A stretch of DNA of 64,000 nt from Fistulifera solaris (lineage: Eukaryota; Bacillariophyta; Bacillariophyceae; Naviculales; Stauroneidaceae), in assembly GCA_030295235.1 (NCBI GenBank), contig AP026134.1, positions 310,001-374,000 on the forward strand. The letters are read 5' to 3'. The position numbers were made by a program, and so were the translations under genes. Below are positions 1 through 12,209 of this stretch, piece after piece. The first letter of the stretch is position 1; the number at the start of each line of letters is the position of its first letter. A model generated the notes under the pieces. That model was given only the letters and a program-made list of their open reading frames with translations, searched no databases and was not told the origin of the DNA.

Positions 1-1947
1 TCTCCCGACGCCAAAAACGCGACCTGCCGACCGCCACACGGCCGTCGTCTAGCAAAAAGCCCAAAACACCCACATTGCAAAGTAATGTCATTAACTTACA
101 AGGTTTAGTACATGCCATGGAGAATAATAATAATACCGAAGGGACGGAAGCCGCATTAGCGTTCCGTGTCGAACGATGTCAGTTGTTGTGGAATCAAGTC
201 GCCGAAGAATTGCAACGGGTCGATCCAGAACATTATCAATCCTTGCAACAACGCGTCCAGAAAGTCTGCCAGGGCAGTAAACCACCTTCTATTCCTCCTA
301 CAATTCAACGAATCTTCTTGGACTCCTCATTTAACCATACTCCGGCTATGGAAAGTGAACCGAACGATGGGACCGATCTGAGTCAAGATAACGACATTTT
401 GGAGACGATTGAACCACTTCGACCCAAGAAGGCCGTCGTCGATGTTTCCGAAATGCAAAAACAACAACACGAACAAATGCAAGAAGCCATCTCACAAATG
501 GCGTCACAACTGAAACGAGAAACGGCCCGCATCCATTCGACCTTACAACAACAAACCGATCAATTGGACGAAATGGAAGATCTGGTGACAGAAAATGCTA
601 CCAAAGTCACGGATTTGACGAAAAATGTCCAAGAGCATGTGGAGAAAGGATGGAGAAAAACAATTGGGACATGGACCTTGGTGTTCACCGTGGCGGGAGC
701 GTTTCTGTTCTGTATGGTGACGATTTCTATGGTACCCAAACGACAAGGGACGTGTTTGTTCTTTTGTGCGAAAACAGACGATCAATATTGTCGGATCTTA
801 CCGGGAGGACGTCAGGAATGTATACCGGTCGCGGAAATCAATGTTGGAAAACAACAAGCCAGCGAATGTACGGTGGATGGCGAGTGCATGGAAAATCATA
901 AGGAAACAAATCAGCGAGACGCACGATCCGCTGTCAATGTATTCGCCGAAGAAGCGGCCATCGATGAAATTGATCCAAATATTCCCTTCTACAATGGCCG
1001 ACCTTTTTCGGGAAAAGAAATACGCAAAGCCGCTGCGGGGGTGATTTGCGAGCCTTGTCGGCCATGGTGGAGATGAAGCCAGAATTCATCGATGCACAAG
1101 ATTCGAATGGATGGTCGGCTTTGCATCTTGCGGCTCGATCCGGTCATGAAGACATTGTGCTCTACTTGTTAGACCATGGATGTAATGCGGTAGTGGAAAC
1201 CAGCAACGGGCGCACTGCACTCGATATTGCCTACGGAAAGCACGGAGCGGATCATCCCGTATCCAAATTGCTCGAGGAACTGTTCGAAAGTGGTTCCACT
1301 CCGAATGGCCAGCGTGAAGCCAAACAGCCACCAACGGGGAGGACATTCGGAGCGCGTCACAGACTGGAAATTTATCGCAACTGATGGAAATGCTTTTGGC
1401 TGCCCCCGATCTCATCGATGCGCAAGATAATAACGGCTGGGCCGCGATTCATCTTTCGGCGCGGGCTGGTCATACACCTGTCATTCAGTATTTGATAGAA
1501 GCTGGTTGCCAAACGCAAATCAAGACGAAGAGTGGTGAGTCTGCACTAGCGATTGCTGTTCGGGCGCTGGGCCATGATCATGCTATTGTGCATATGCTAG
1601 CGGCACGTCCGGATGCCGAACCAATGGTCCAGGGACGAATTTTTACCGAACATGATGTTCGTCTCGCTGCACAGCAAGGGAATCTAGAGCTATTGAAAGA
1701 GATGGGCGCCATCAAGCGAAAGTGGCTAGAAAGTCATGATGAAAATAAATGGGCCGCGTTGCATCAGGCAGCCCGAAGTGGGCACCTGGAGATTGTTGAG
1801 TATCTCCTTGAGCAAAGATGTGATCCAAACGCGCTAACGAAAAGTGGCAGCACGGCTTTGGATATTGCTAAAAATCTTCATGGAGACGATCATCCTGTTG
1901 TTACCTTACTTATGGAAAGCCAACGATTCCAACATACGGAATTGTAA
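1..1947 (+). CDS. USE1/Sec20-like SNARE with C-terminal ankyrin repeats, 5' partial
   Basis: The reading frame is open to the left edge, so the true start lies outside the window. Bases 450-645 encode a Gln-rich heptad coiled coil ending next to one hydrophobic segment (about 655-725, core WTLVFTVAGAFLFCMVTI) followed by VPKR. This layout matches tail-anchored Qc-type SNAREs of the USE1/Sec20 group, which act in ER-Golgi traffic. Unlike those, the protein continues with a Cys-rich stretch (about 740-890) and then three tandem modules of about 95 residues. Each module opens with an EIR/DIR/DVR-type helix followed by ankyrin motifs such as GWSALHLAARSGH. The frame changes near 1035 (in a G run) and near 1335, one missing base each. 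The tandem modules align perfectly across both sites, so I read one gene. The ankyrin identity is certain; the SNARE assignment is inferred from layout and local resemblance only. It could instead be an unrelated coiled-coil membrane protein. Confidence 0.72.
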
Positions 1948-2065
1948 ATGCAGTTGTGAATAAGAGTTAAATGTGACATATTAATAAACGGATATCAAGG
2001 GAAAAAAAGCATTTGATTTTTTCGGGTACTACAGAATAATATTCCGTCGTCCGTTTCCAGACGCA

Positions 2066-3388
2066 TTATGCGGTAGACAATGTTGTCACTTTCCGCTGTT
2101 CTGCGTTCCATCGGCGTCCTCCCACGATTTTGCCGGCGAGTAGCTTTTGCGCCACGTTACACCGCATGATCAAAATGTTGCCGTCTAACTTATTTGGATG
2201 CAAAAGTGTGTCAGCATTCTTCCTCCAGACGACCCAACGTCGACAAGTCGGATGTCCTGGGGGTCCCGATCGATCGTTCGCTCGATCTTGACCTTTCGTT
2301 TCTTTGTAGGCACATTTGAGGCAGCAAGGTGGTTGTGCGTATCCTAATCGCGCAAAGAAGCACATTTCGACAAAAAGTTCCTGCAGTTGCTGTTCGTCAA
2401 AATCGACAGCGCCATTCCATAAATCTTCTGGTTCAAGGATGCCATGTGACTTGTCACCGGATCTAGCCGTATCCGTATTCTTAGTTTCGTCATCCGAAAA
2501 CTCGATAGGTAGAGTTTCGATTTGGTTACTGCCCCAACTCACTCGACCCTTCGAATGACTCTTTTTTCGCCCGCTCACAGTTGTTTCGGTCATGATGGAA
2601 TTCGCGTCTCGATCGACTATTTGCTTTATCTTACTTTTCTTTCGATGGGCAATGTCGTCCAAGTACTTACTGATTCTTTGTATGTAAAAGTCGGATCTGT
2701 ATTGTTTCAGAAGCTGTTGAAAATGCTGATAATCTTTTTGACTTAGACGTCCCTTCTTTTGAAAATCGTCCAGTCGCTGAAATAAGGCTAATACTTCCTG
2801 ATGTTGTAGTAATCGGGGGTCTTCCTTCCAATGGGGTCGACTGGTTGGCGAGTTGGGTAGGCTGGTTGTTGGTGTTTCGACTTGAATGGGATCGCTTTGG
2901 TAGTCTCCTGTGTCTTTCTCCAAATAATTTGTTTGTTGGACAGAGGCCGACTTTACTGACTTGGAAGAAAACGACCTGGCTGCTGGTAGACTATAGATTG
3001 TTGATTTCGGGGTTCCTTCGGTGAATGATTGATACGATGAACTCGTGTCGCTGTCAAAACTGGATAGAACGTAGAGGTCCGATATATCCGAATAACTCTT
3101 TGCTGACGGAATTGACACTTCTTCTGACGAATCAAAGGAAGATGCTAAAGTGCTGCTGTCCTTGATGACGATTTCAAATACGTCTGGACTAGGACGATGC
3201 ACGAATGATTTATGGCGCACTTCCTTCGGCTGATCCTCTTCTTTCAATGCCGCTTCTTCGACACTTTCCTCAACTGACAATCTCCGGTCTTTTCTCCAAA
3301 AAGGAACTATTATTTTCTTTGCCAAAGGACGACGTTCATGGATCACCAACAAGGAGGACTTGCCATTGCCACGGGTTTTCCGGACCAT
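2066..3388 (-). CDS. Diatom hypothetical protein with conserved-looking C-terminal basic/Cys region
   Basis: Intact 440-residue frame starting at an ATG with an in-frame stop six codons upstream. The N-terminal half is low-complexity and rich in Ser, Asp and Glu. A middle helical part (about residues 190-245) is rich in Gln, Arg and Lys. The C-terminal 110 residues look folded: a PPCCLKCAY motif, then HPTCRRWVVWRKNADTLL and a basic KIVGGRRWN segment. The arrangement of an acidic disordered tail and a compact Trp/Arg/Cys end suggests a nuclear or nucleic-acid-related protein, but no named family is recognised. It is transcribed away from the next gene across a shared 375-base spacer. Confidence 0.6.
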   Translation of the reverse strand: MVRKTRGNGKSSLLVIHERRPLAKKIIVPFWRKDRRLSVEESVEEAALKEEDQPKEVRHKSFVHRPSPDVFEIVIKDSSTLASSFDSSEEVSIPSAKSYSDISDLYVLSSFDSDTSSSYQSFTEGTPKSTIYSLPAARSFSSKSVKSASVQQTNYLEKDTGDYQSDPIQVETPTTSLPNSPTSRPHWKEDPRLLQHQEVLALFQRLDDFQKKGRLSQKDYQHFQQLLKQYRSDFYIQRISKYLDDIAHRKKSKIKQIVDRDANSIMTETTVSGRKKSHSKGRVSWGSNQIETLPIEFSDDETKNTDTARSGDKSHGILEPEDLWNGAVDFDEQQLQELFVEMCFFARLGYAQPPCCLKCAYKETKGQDRANDRSGPPGHPTCRRWVVWRKNADTLLHPNKLDGNILIMRCNVAQKLLAGKIVGGRRWNAEQRKVTTLSTA

Positions 3389-3763
3389 GTCGATCAGGTT
3401 TTTTCAAACTGTCAATGCGAGCAAGGAAAGCCTTTTCCAATTTCCGTTGGCGATGATCGAATACAACATGCTAGTTTCTTCCATTGGACTTCTACAAGAA
3501 TGTATACTTTTAAAAGAGACTTTGAAGTACATAAACCGAAAAATTGAACGGACATTTTGCACGTTTCATGAATAAGTAACGAAAAACCGTTCAATCTTGT
3601 GAACGGATTTCATTTTGATACAAATGCGATCCGAATAACCACTCGGTTCGCATAATACTCGGGTACATAGCACCTTCCGTCATCGCTATTCCATCGCGAA
3701 CAGCGATTTTCGTCTAAGTGTCTTGCAGTATTATGGAGGGTCGCGCTTGGTGTGAAGAATAGA
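3389..3763. other. Spacer between divergent genes
   Basis: 375 bases between two divergently transcribed genes, so it should hold both promoters. Short open frames here show no protein-like composition. No clear TATA box or repeat was seen. Confidence 0.4.
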
Positions 3764-5858
3764 ATGATTTTAGAAGGCACATCCGATCCGACGTTCCGTG
3801 GCCACCATCATCAAACAGTCATTGCCTCAAGAACTAGTTACGAGGAAGGCAACCAAAAAGCCGACATGATTGTTGCCTCGCAGAAATCGCCTGTGAAGGC
3901 TTCTCCAGTGCGTCTGGATGCTGGCAAAGCATTCACGTTTGATGGAGCAAATGCCGGTGGTTTTCATTTGTCTGCCGAGTCAGATGTACGTACATAAATA
4001 TGTTTTTGACAATAATCCGGTCACCCAAATACCCACTTTCTAATGCTCTGTATTTTTGTTTCGTCAAGGACTCGAAAATTGACAAGCGTCAGGTTGACGT
4101 CGATCAAGGCGAGTATCTATCAAACAACGTGAGCGGTCTTTCGTCGGGGTGGGAAGAGAGAGATGGTAGTGTCGAACACAGGGAAGGCTGGGCCGATGAT
4201 AACGCTTGGGATCGCAAACAGGAACGCGACGCTCCTCCCATTGCTCCGGCTGCCAGTGATGCTCTAGAGAAAATTCGGGAAATGCGTCAGATTTTGGAGG
4301 CCGATCCGACTCTGAAAGAATCTTTGTCCAAGACTGAGAGTATGACGCTGTCAAAGAATGACTCCAACCCGGAGCTTTATCCGTATGTCTTTCGCAAAAC
4401 ATCGAGCAATGCTTTGGACGCCCTGCGAGCCGTACGAATGCAATTGGAGGCGAACAAAGATGTCGCCAAGGCCGTCTCCGAAACTATGCATGGTACACCT
4501 CGTAAGGGTTTACCCCTCGTTCTCCTGCCAAACATTTGGCAGACCGCTCCTTTCCGAAAAGTAACGGCACTGATGCTTTGCAGTCTTTGCCGGAATCCTT
4601 GCCTCAATCGGCTCGTGAAAAGGAGTATGACCAAGATGGTGGGGAAGATGAAGTTGCTGACGATCGAAGTGTTGCATCTCTAGTCGGTCCGCCACCACCA
4701 CCCCCGCCCATCGACATGAATCGGTCCGAAGGAAGCGTTTTCAAGGAAAGCAGTCTGGTGCGCATTCCCATTGAGCCTATGTCGCCTTCCGCGGGTGTAA
4801 ATACTACACGTGACGAGCAAAGGCTCGTGAGTCCGCGTAATGTTGAAGAGCAGGGCACTGTCGACCCTGAATCAGATGTACGCCCTCGATCCAGTAAGCC
4901 AGGAAGAGGGAGACTATCCATTAAAAAGTTGTTCAAAAAGGGTGTGGTTAAAGCGGAACCAGAGGCGCGGTTGCTATCCCCGGATCCGACTCCCAGTGAT
5001 GAGAGCAATCAACAAGAATTGAATGCGGCAGAGGAAGAAGATGTTCAAGATCCAAGTGTGGAGGTTATTCTAAAAGGATATGTCGCTCCGGAAGAGATTG
5101 AAGAAACCTGCCATTCGAGAATCCGTCGCCGAGGCGTCAAAAGTCTTTTCAAGAAATTGGGAAGGAAGAACAGAGCTGAAGTGCCTGATAAAAGTCCTGA
5201 GACAGTCAGTGGAAAAGAAGAAACTACGAGTGGTCAAGTGGACAACGGAGAAAGTTCCCAGCGCCTGTTTTCGTCGGACTCCTTTATTAATGAGGGAACA
5301 GTGAACATGGACAACCATAGGGTCGATGCCGTAGATGACGACGACTCTGTCGGACCGGCACCTTATGGCGAATCCTCTGGTGTCGGGGACCGTAATAAGG
5401 TGGTAGAAGCCGACGAAGATCCCTTCCAAGAAATTATCAACAGACACAGACCGACGTTTGCCCCTGTCGAACCAGAATCGGTCGACACCTTCGACATTGT
5501 TAACGACCTAGATTTTGAATCTCGTAGGCTGGACATTGATGTTAGAGAAATCGAACGTAAGATGAAGCAAAAGCGTGCCACTGATGCGTCGACTTCATCT
5601 TCGCGGGTACCTGTGGCGTTGGCCGGTACAGCGGGTAAGAAAGTGGGGCATATGCCAAGTACAGCCAGTGTGAAATCATCTCGAACGACCAAGAACACCA
5701 GAACTAGCAAAAACCGTCCCACCCCTAACATGACACCGAAAAAGCCTGCAGTCTACTATAGTGGTAAACTTGCAGGGAATGCAGGAGCTACACAGAGAGG
5801 AGACCGAGGAAAGTACAGAGATGATCATATGTCGTTTACACGATGGCCTCAAGAATAA
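3764..5858 (+). CDS. Hypothetical charged, mostly disordered protein
   Basis: Start chosen at ATG 3764, the first ATG in the frame. Exon 1 ends at 3985. A clean intron GTACGT...AAG spans 3986-4068 (83 bases, phase 0). The second part contains two related helical units, SDALEKIREMRQILEAD and SNALDALRAVRMQLEAN (about 4255-4480). Later come a poly-Pro run (seven Pro, about 4690-4710) and two basic repeats, IKKLFKKG (about 4920) and VKSLFKKLGRK (about 5138). The rest is acidic and Ser-rich, with no transmembrane segment. The frame changes near 4502-4542. Either a G is missing from the GGG run at about 4506, or a 41-base GTAAGG...GGCAG intron lies there; both restore the frame. The basic LFKK patches could bind membrane or nucleic acid, but that is a guess. 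Function unknown. Confidence 0.6.
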
Positions 5859-6030
5859 TCTCTCACATTAGACTTCTGAACGAAAAAAGTAAATACATTA
5901 CGTAGTCTTCACCCTCTATAGGATGTAATATATTCCGTTTCCCAGGAGAATATCTGGTTCATAATACAATCATGCAATTAGAAATAAGAAAATGTGACCT
6001 TAAGCACTATTTTATCTACTCCGTATAAAT

Positions 6031-9000
6031 TTAATCTCCTAGACACAACACATATACACGCCCAAGTCTTTCCAGCTCTTCGATTCCTGCTAATCCATCT
6101 GGGCCATCTCCTTGGTAGTCTCGTCCTCGTCCGGCTTTTGAACTGACCATGTGAAGCGTGGAAGCCAATAATTCTCGAGCCTCTTCACCGAGAAATTTCT
6201 TCAACGTTGAGCGCAGAAAATCGAGCTCGTTGGCAAGACGATCGGCCTGCCGCACCCTTAACTTCATGCGTCGCTTAGAAATTTCATCACAAATACCCTC
6301 AATGACACCATTTGCAACAGTTTTCATCGCCAAGTGCTGGTATTGTAAGTTAGCTGCCTTACGTATTTTCTCCCCGACAGCTTGCTCGACTTGGGCGCGG
6401 CACCGCACGATAGCTAATAGCGATGCAGAAAGGTATGCGGGAAAAGCGTCTTCTTTGTCTTCTTCCTCTTTATCGAGCCATCCAACCTTAACGCTTTTCG
6501 AAACGGTGTGCTTGATGCTGTCGAGGTATTCGTCAAACATTACATTCTCGAGACCGGTGATCTCCTCTCTCATTACTTCTTGTAAAGTATCGGTATTTGG
6601 TGTCAAAGGCATACTTTCGCGGACAACATCATCGAGACGATCTGCCAGCACATCAGCGCATTCAGCCACAGCAATAAGGCGAGCCGCATCGCCTCTATCT
6701 CTAACGTAAGAGGCTAGACCTTCACAACAGCGCCTGATGACAAGTTCGCAACCCTTCTCTACCTCCGAAGCACACTGATCAGGCCTTGAAAGCTGTTCGC
6801 TCAAGTTTTTCAAACACTGCGACAAAGTGTCTGTATCAAACTTGCCACTCCCACTGGCGCGATTCGAGCAAGCGCGGGCACATACATCAAACGCGTAAAT
6901 GCACCGACGTTTTTCAATCGTCACGACAGCGCTATCACCAAGCGACTTACAATCGTCAAGAAGACTGAGTGTGAAGACGCTCGTGGTGTTGTTTTGAAGT
7001 GCGCGTGCACTGCCTGAACTTTCGGAAAGGAGTGTGACAAGATCTGCCAATTCTTTGCCTACCTTAGTGCTTTGAGAGGGTGGCAACGGCGATCTTATTA
7101 ACGCATGTAACTTTTCGTTCGCACTTTGCCCAAAAAGTCATCCGAACATCCTTGGCACCACTCCTCGTATTGCTACCTATCGCACAGAATGTCGCATGTT
7201 CAACGAGATTTTTTAAGGGTGGAGAGATATCACGGACAAAGACATCGAGAGCAGTCATATTTGCCGTCTTGGTACTGTTTCGGCCTTTGGCAGCCCGGCG
7301 CTTTTCCTCTTCCCGAGCTGCCTGAGCAACAGCCAACAATCGTGGCAACCAGCGTCGTGCTAACGTTACTGCTTTCATTGTCGCTACGACGCGAGCATCA
7401 AGGACATCATACTTCCATTGGTTTCCTTTTTCGCATCATCACTATCATCAGCGAAAATTCGTTGACAGGCGTCATCCGTATTGTTGATTACTTGTTTCAC
7501 TCCTTGAGAAAAGTACGCGGCTTGCAGCAAAAGGCAAGAAAGAGCGGGATGATAGTCTCGGACCTGGATCTTAGTTCCTCCGATATCAAAACACCCATCT
7601 AAAGTAGGATCAAGGTCACTTTCCGATGAAGGGGGTAATGTTGGAACGTCTAGTTCAAGCAAATCACTCAAATCCCGAATGCCGCCCATGAGATCATCAA
7701 TCGATACTGTGTCTTGAGCAAGTCGTAACTCCAGGTCACGTCTAGCTTCTAGAACACATTGCTCAGCTTGCTTCTTGACGTGGTTCAACAAAGCAATTTG
7801 GCAGTTATCCCCAACCACAAGAACGCGACGAAAAGTCTTTAGAGCCTGTGAGTAGCGTCGATTTTCCAAGTGCTGACGCATCAAAGAAGGAACTTGTAAA
7901 ATTGGCGCAACTCGGTGCAATACAGAAATGGCACTTTGCACCTTGCGGACTTCAGACGTATTATCAAGCAAAGGCTTGAAAGACTTTTTGGCTTGAAAAG
8001 CACATGATTCTGCAATCGCTTCAAGCTTTCCGATTCGTTCGTGAACGCCCATTCCTACCTCGTTCTCACTGTTGCGCCGAAATTCTTCAAAGCCCTCCGC
8101 GCATCGTACAAAGAGTGGAAAATTCTCCCTCACGAGATTTTGCAGCTGTTCGGCTTGATTTTCCGTTTTACCTGCGGTGCAGTAGTTACACGACGAAATG
8201 ATTAGCAGTGTCATCGACGAGAAAGAAGGAACGAAATGACGATGTATACTTACTTGAAAGACGCCCCATCGAACCCATCAAAGCGTCGTAAGAAGTCTTC
8301 CGATGCACTAGAGTTAAAAAGAGCAGCGGATCGAATTTGGGGTGCGACGGTAAAACCGAATGTGTGGCATTCTGTGGGTTCTCCATCATTTCCAATCCCC
8401 CCATTCGTTCAACCAATGCCTCCAAACTCTCCTTCTGTGCGGCTGCCGTACGAACCAACTCTTCACTGCCAGCCGACTCGGCCTTTTGTATCTCTTCTTG
8501 TAAATCATGTAGAGCCTGCTCCATTTGTTCTGCCATATTTAGTTCAACTTGTCGTAGATCAAATTCTTGGTCATTGATAAGGCCGAGCGGATCTTTTCCG
8601 ACCAGCTTATCTCTCACTTCCTCACGTTCGGCCGCTTCCTGGGCCGCATCTTGGGAATCGCGGACGCTCTGATGCTGTCCCGCTCGATTCGCGGAAGCCG
8701 CCCAGGCGCGCTGTTCACGAGCCAGCTGACTGTCTTCCCATCGAGCGGCAACCCCTGTTTGGCGCGGATCTCACCACGACCTTCCGCTTGCTTCAATTCC
8801 TTCCGTAAATTCTTCTGACGTTTACGAAACGCCGCCATGATATCATCCGAGTCACCATAATCCTGATCACTGCCTTCCGATCCATCGTCTTTCTCGTGAT
8901 CGGACTCGGCGGCATCACTGTCGTCATCATAATCTTCCTGTACACCACCCCCGAGTGCCTTGTTTGCAAGCATGTCTTGACGTTGCTGCAGGGCGAGTTC

Positions 9001-9764
9001 GGCTTGACGGGCCGTCGCACTCTTCTTAATTTTTTCTTGCACCGACGCCGAAGTCGAGTTGGCCAGCCAAATTTCGAATTCTTGCTGCGCGATCGGTCTG
9101 GTAATCAATTCTTCCATCATGAGTGGTTGGGCCTTTTCTCCATCTTCGGAACGATGTTCCGTGAGAATGAGGACAATCACTTGACACGCTTCTTCTTTCG
9201 CACCACCTCGATCACCTTTGCGATCGTCACAATGAAAATCCAAGCCCATGTATTGATACTGCTGCGGATTGAGACACAAGAAACTGGTCTTGAAGGGATT
9301 CGGTGCATCGGAATTTTTGTTCCAATCCAGGAGCAGCCATTTGAGCAACGTCATGGCGTGACGCGCGGATCGTTTGAGGGTGCCGTCGTGTTCACCAGAC
9401 GGTGTTCCGCAGGCTTGTAAGAGACCGTACAACCCCGCGAGGATTTCTACATCGTCCGGATCATCGAGAGAAGCGGCCGGAGCCGCGCTGCCCAAGAATA
9501 ATAAAGGAATATCATCGTCGTAAAATTCGGGAGTGGTTCCTTTCTGTGAAAGGTTTAGTTTTGAATAATCATTCATTAGTGATATTCGGAGAAAGAACGA
9601 CAGGAAGAATGAATATATTACAAATTACTTACATTGGAAATGTAATTGCGGAAACGATTCAAGCGACGAATACGATCTTTGTGGTTGCCCTTATCGGGAT
9701 GGAGTTTGCGCACTAACTGTTTGATTTCGATCGACGAGCGGTCGGCATTCTTCTCTTCCGCCAT
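6031..9764 (-). CDS. SEC5: Exocyst complex component Sec5 (EXOC2-like)
   Basis: Sec5 is a subunit of the exocyst, which tethers secretory vesicles to the plasma membrane. The family signature is visible: a KDPLGL motif, then FDPLLFLTLVHRKTSYDAL (about 8310-8370), then a helical rod with KSFKPLLDN, LQVPSLMRQHLENRRYSQAL and LARRWLPRLL. This follows the order in plant and animal Sec5. Exon 1 is 9764-9633; intron 9544-9632 (89 bases, GTAAGT...CACAG, phase 0). Exon 2 runs to 8254; intron 8172-8253 (82 bases, GTAAGT...CGCAG, phase 1). Exon 3 ends at 6031. The predicted length is about 1187 residues. The frame slips near 8755 (one G short), 7425 (one A short) and 7085 (one C extra). An unusually long N-terminal extension, with HPDKGN near the start and a very acidic Asp/Glu/Ser stretch (about 8830-8940), precedes the Sec5 core. 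Confidence 0.85.
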
Positions 9765-10407
9765 GATGTTGTTAAAGACTTGATAGAATTGAAATGAAGA
9801 AAGTTACTATTGATAAGGAAGCAATGAATTGAAATGTTTGAGATGCGTTTGAACTCCCTCCGCAAAGAATAAACAAAAACACAACGCAGCCCGATAAAAA
9901 GCAACGCGGCACTTGGTTATAAGCTTTTTAAAGTACTATAGTCTAAGGTGTAATCTCACCTTTTCCAAGACTGGATTTTAGTCATGAGTCATGAGTAAAT
10001 TTTTTACGTACGTCGATTATTAGGAGGAAAAACTGGCTGTAAAGGTCAGTCACTTCAACAACATCATTAACATAACGTTAGAGCAGTAGTAGCACCAGTA
10101 AAATCAGAATGAATATCGCTTCATTGGTTGAAATCATTGGTTGACAACCATCGCCGAGGTCCTTCTATTGTGATGCGACGTGATCCATCTGTTCCGGGGC
10201 TGCATTCCATTTGAGTCGTCACCCAACGGAGAACCTACACTTTACCCTAGTTTGCGAGTTGCGGAAGGACACTCTTCGGACGCGATTCGGCGCGGATTCG
10301 TTTTTGCTCGTTACAAGTTACAAAGCAAGAAAACAATCTACGAAAGGTGCTTTGCTTTCACATTCTTTCCTTTATTCGACTTGTGCCTCTTTCCATCTCA
10401 AAGGAAC
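9765..10407. other. Spacer between divergent genes
   Basis: 643 bases between Sec5 (-) and the HAD phosphatase (+), presumably holding both promoters. A tandem 7-base repeat CATGAGT occurs twice at about 9983-9996. No other gene or RNA was seen. Confidence 0.4.
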
Positions 10408-11378
10408 ATGTCTTGGAGAATAGCTGCGTTGTTATCTGTAGCTATTTCTTGCAGCGCCTTCTCGGGTCGACAAACCTTCCTTCCACAACGATGGACGTAC
10501 GTCATTCGTTTGGTATTTCCGCAAACTAATCTTACTCCTTCTTCACACTCTTACTTCTCTCCTTTCACATGCCTCCTTTGTTGCTGTTTGTATTTACTGC
10601 TGCATGATATATGCAGAACTTTGTCGTCTTCGACTGGCTTGTACGCCGACTTGCAAGCCATTCTTTGGGATATGGATGGTGTTTTGGCGGATACCGAGCG
10701 CGATGGTCATCGTTTGGCGTTCAATCAAGCCTTTGCGGAAAACAATTTAAAAACAGAATGGGATGTGGAACGGTACGGAGTTTTGTTGGAAGTCGGGGTG
10801 GCAAAGAACGCATGACGGCGCATTGGAATGAAGTTGGTTGGCCCGCCATTCCGGAAAAGAGTCGGCAGGAAAAAGTGAAGGAATTGCATTTGCGGAAAAC
10901 TGATATTTTCATGGATATGATTAATGAAGGACGAATTCCGCTGAGACCGGGAGTTTTGCGGGTTATTGATGAAGCGATTGCGAATAACATTCGTTTGGCC
11001 GTGTGCTCGACGAGCAATGAAAAAGCCGTGACCAATTTAGTTCAGACATTAATGGGCCCCGAGCGAGCGGCTCATTTTCGAATCTTTGCGGGAGACATGG
11101 TGCAACGGAAAAAGCCGGCTCCCGATGTGTACAATATGGCAGTCGAGCAAATGGATTTGGATAAATCGCGCTGTGTAATTGTTGAAGATAGTGGCATCGG
11201 TCTCAAAGCCGCACTGGCGGCCGGTATTCCGTGTATTGTGACGAAGAGTTCGTACACGGCTGGAGAAGATTTCACAGGAGCCGCCATGATTGTGGATGAG
11301 CTGGGCGATGATCCGCGGACGGGTGTGACTCTGGAAACATTGGCAGGTCTACTTGTTGCTGGCTCTCCTTCTAGTTGA
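10408..11378 (+). CDS. HAD-superfamily phosphatase, CbbY/beta-phosphoglucomutase type, plastid-targeted
   Basis: Start at ATG 10408. The N-terminus MSWRIAALLSVAISCSAF is a signal peptide ending in an SAFS site, like the diatom ASAFAP plastid motif, which implies import into the secondary plastid. An intron at 10497-10616 (120 bases, GTACGT...GCAG, phase 2) separates the presequence from the enzyme. HAD motif I is WDMDGVLADTE (nucleophile Asp and acid/base Asp). Motif II is the VCSTSN region. The motif III Lys is in KKPAPDVY. Motif IV is VIVEDSGIGLKAALAAG. This class (CbbY, xylulose-1,5-bisphosphate phosphatase, and beta-phosphoglucomutase) acts on sugar phosphates; the exact substrate cannot be told here. 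One G is missing from the run at about 10795, where the frame should read EVGGGKERM. The core is otherwise complete. Confidence 0.85.
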
Positions 11379-12209
11379 ATCGGACCATATAGAACTTCGA
11401 TATGAAGATGAATATTTAAAGCTACAAAGTATACATTCTTTTCTTATATTGAAATACCTGGTAGTGTCGCGCGCTTTGATTTTTCTGATTGGCGCATGTG
11501 TGAAAGTTTGTCGTTGAAAATAAGTCGACGGGAGGAGGCAAGTCGGATATGATGCACAAGAATGAAGTATTGCAAATGCCTCGTCTTGGTAGCTTGCCAT
11601 AGAGGCATAGAGGGAATTTCTTCTTGTTTCATCCAGTACGCTAGAGACTTTGTAGAGTACCGGGTAGTCGTATCCCTAGCTACTAGCTATGAACCAAAAA
11701 TTACGTGCAACGGATAATCGTGAAAATTCCATGGAGGAGGTACGCGCCGGCGCAGCTTACAGGACGAAGAAGGGGACGCAGTACTTTCTGATGTGACAGT
11801 CAAAAAGTGGACTTAAGCAGTAACTCGTCACAGAGAGATTTCATTTAGGAGTTTGAATAACACGGCGAAACTGTTTGAAATGAAACGTTAAACCCATGTA
11901 CATCACTGTTATGCCTGCGTGATAAGGCACTATCCCTTTTGAAGTATTTTGGTTTACTTCATCTTCATGTCCGTAGTATCTTATCCAGGATGGCGCTCCA
12001 ACGAATTGGTAAGTGAGGCTCTTGCACCACGCAGCCGCCGTGGATAAAATTATTCACCAACGTTGCACTGTTGCACCGCTGCCTTTTTGTCGTTTTCTTT
12101 CACCACACAACCCAACAAGAAAAATAGTTCGACCTCACCTTTTTCCTTCAAGACGGTGATAGATTCGACAGCAACAAAAAATTCTTCAAGTAGAAATATT
12201 TAAGCAGCC
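11379..12209. other. Intergenic stretch
   Basis: 831 bases between the HAD gene and the myosin start, including the likely myosin promoter and 5' UTR. Short open frames on both strands have no protein-like composition. Nothing else was recognised. Confidence 0.4.

Noticed and set aside
9560-9764. J-domain (DnaJ) call for the Sec5 N-terminus
   Set aside because: Only an HPDKG string is present; the helices of a J-domain are missing.
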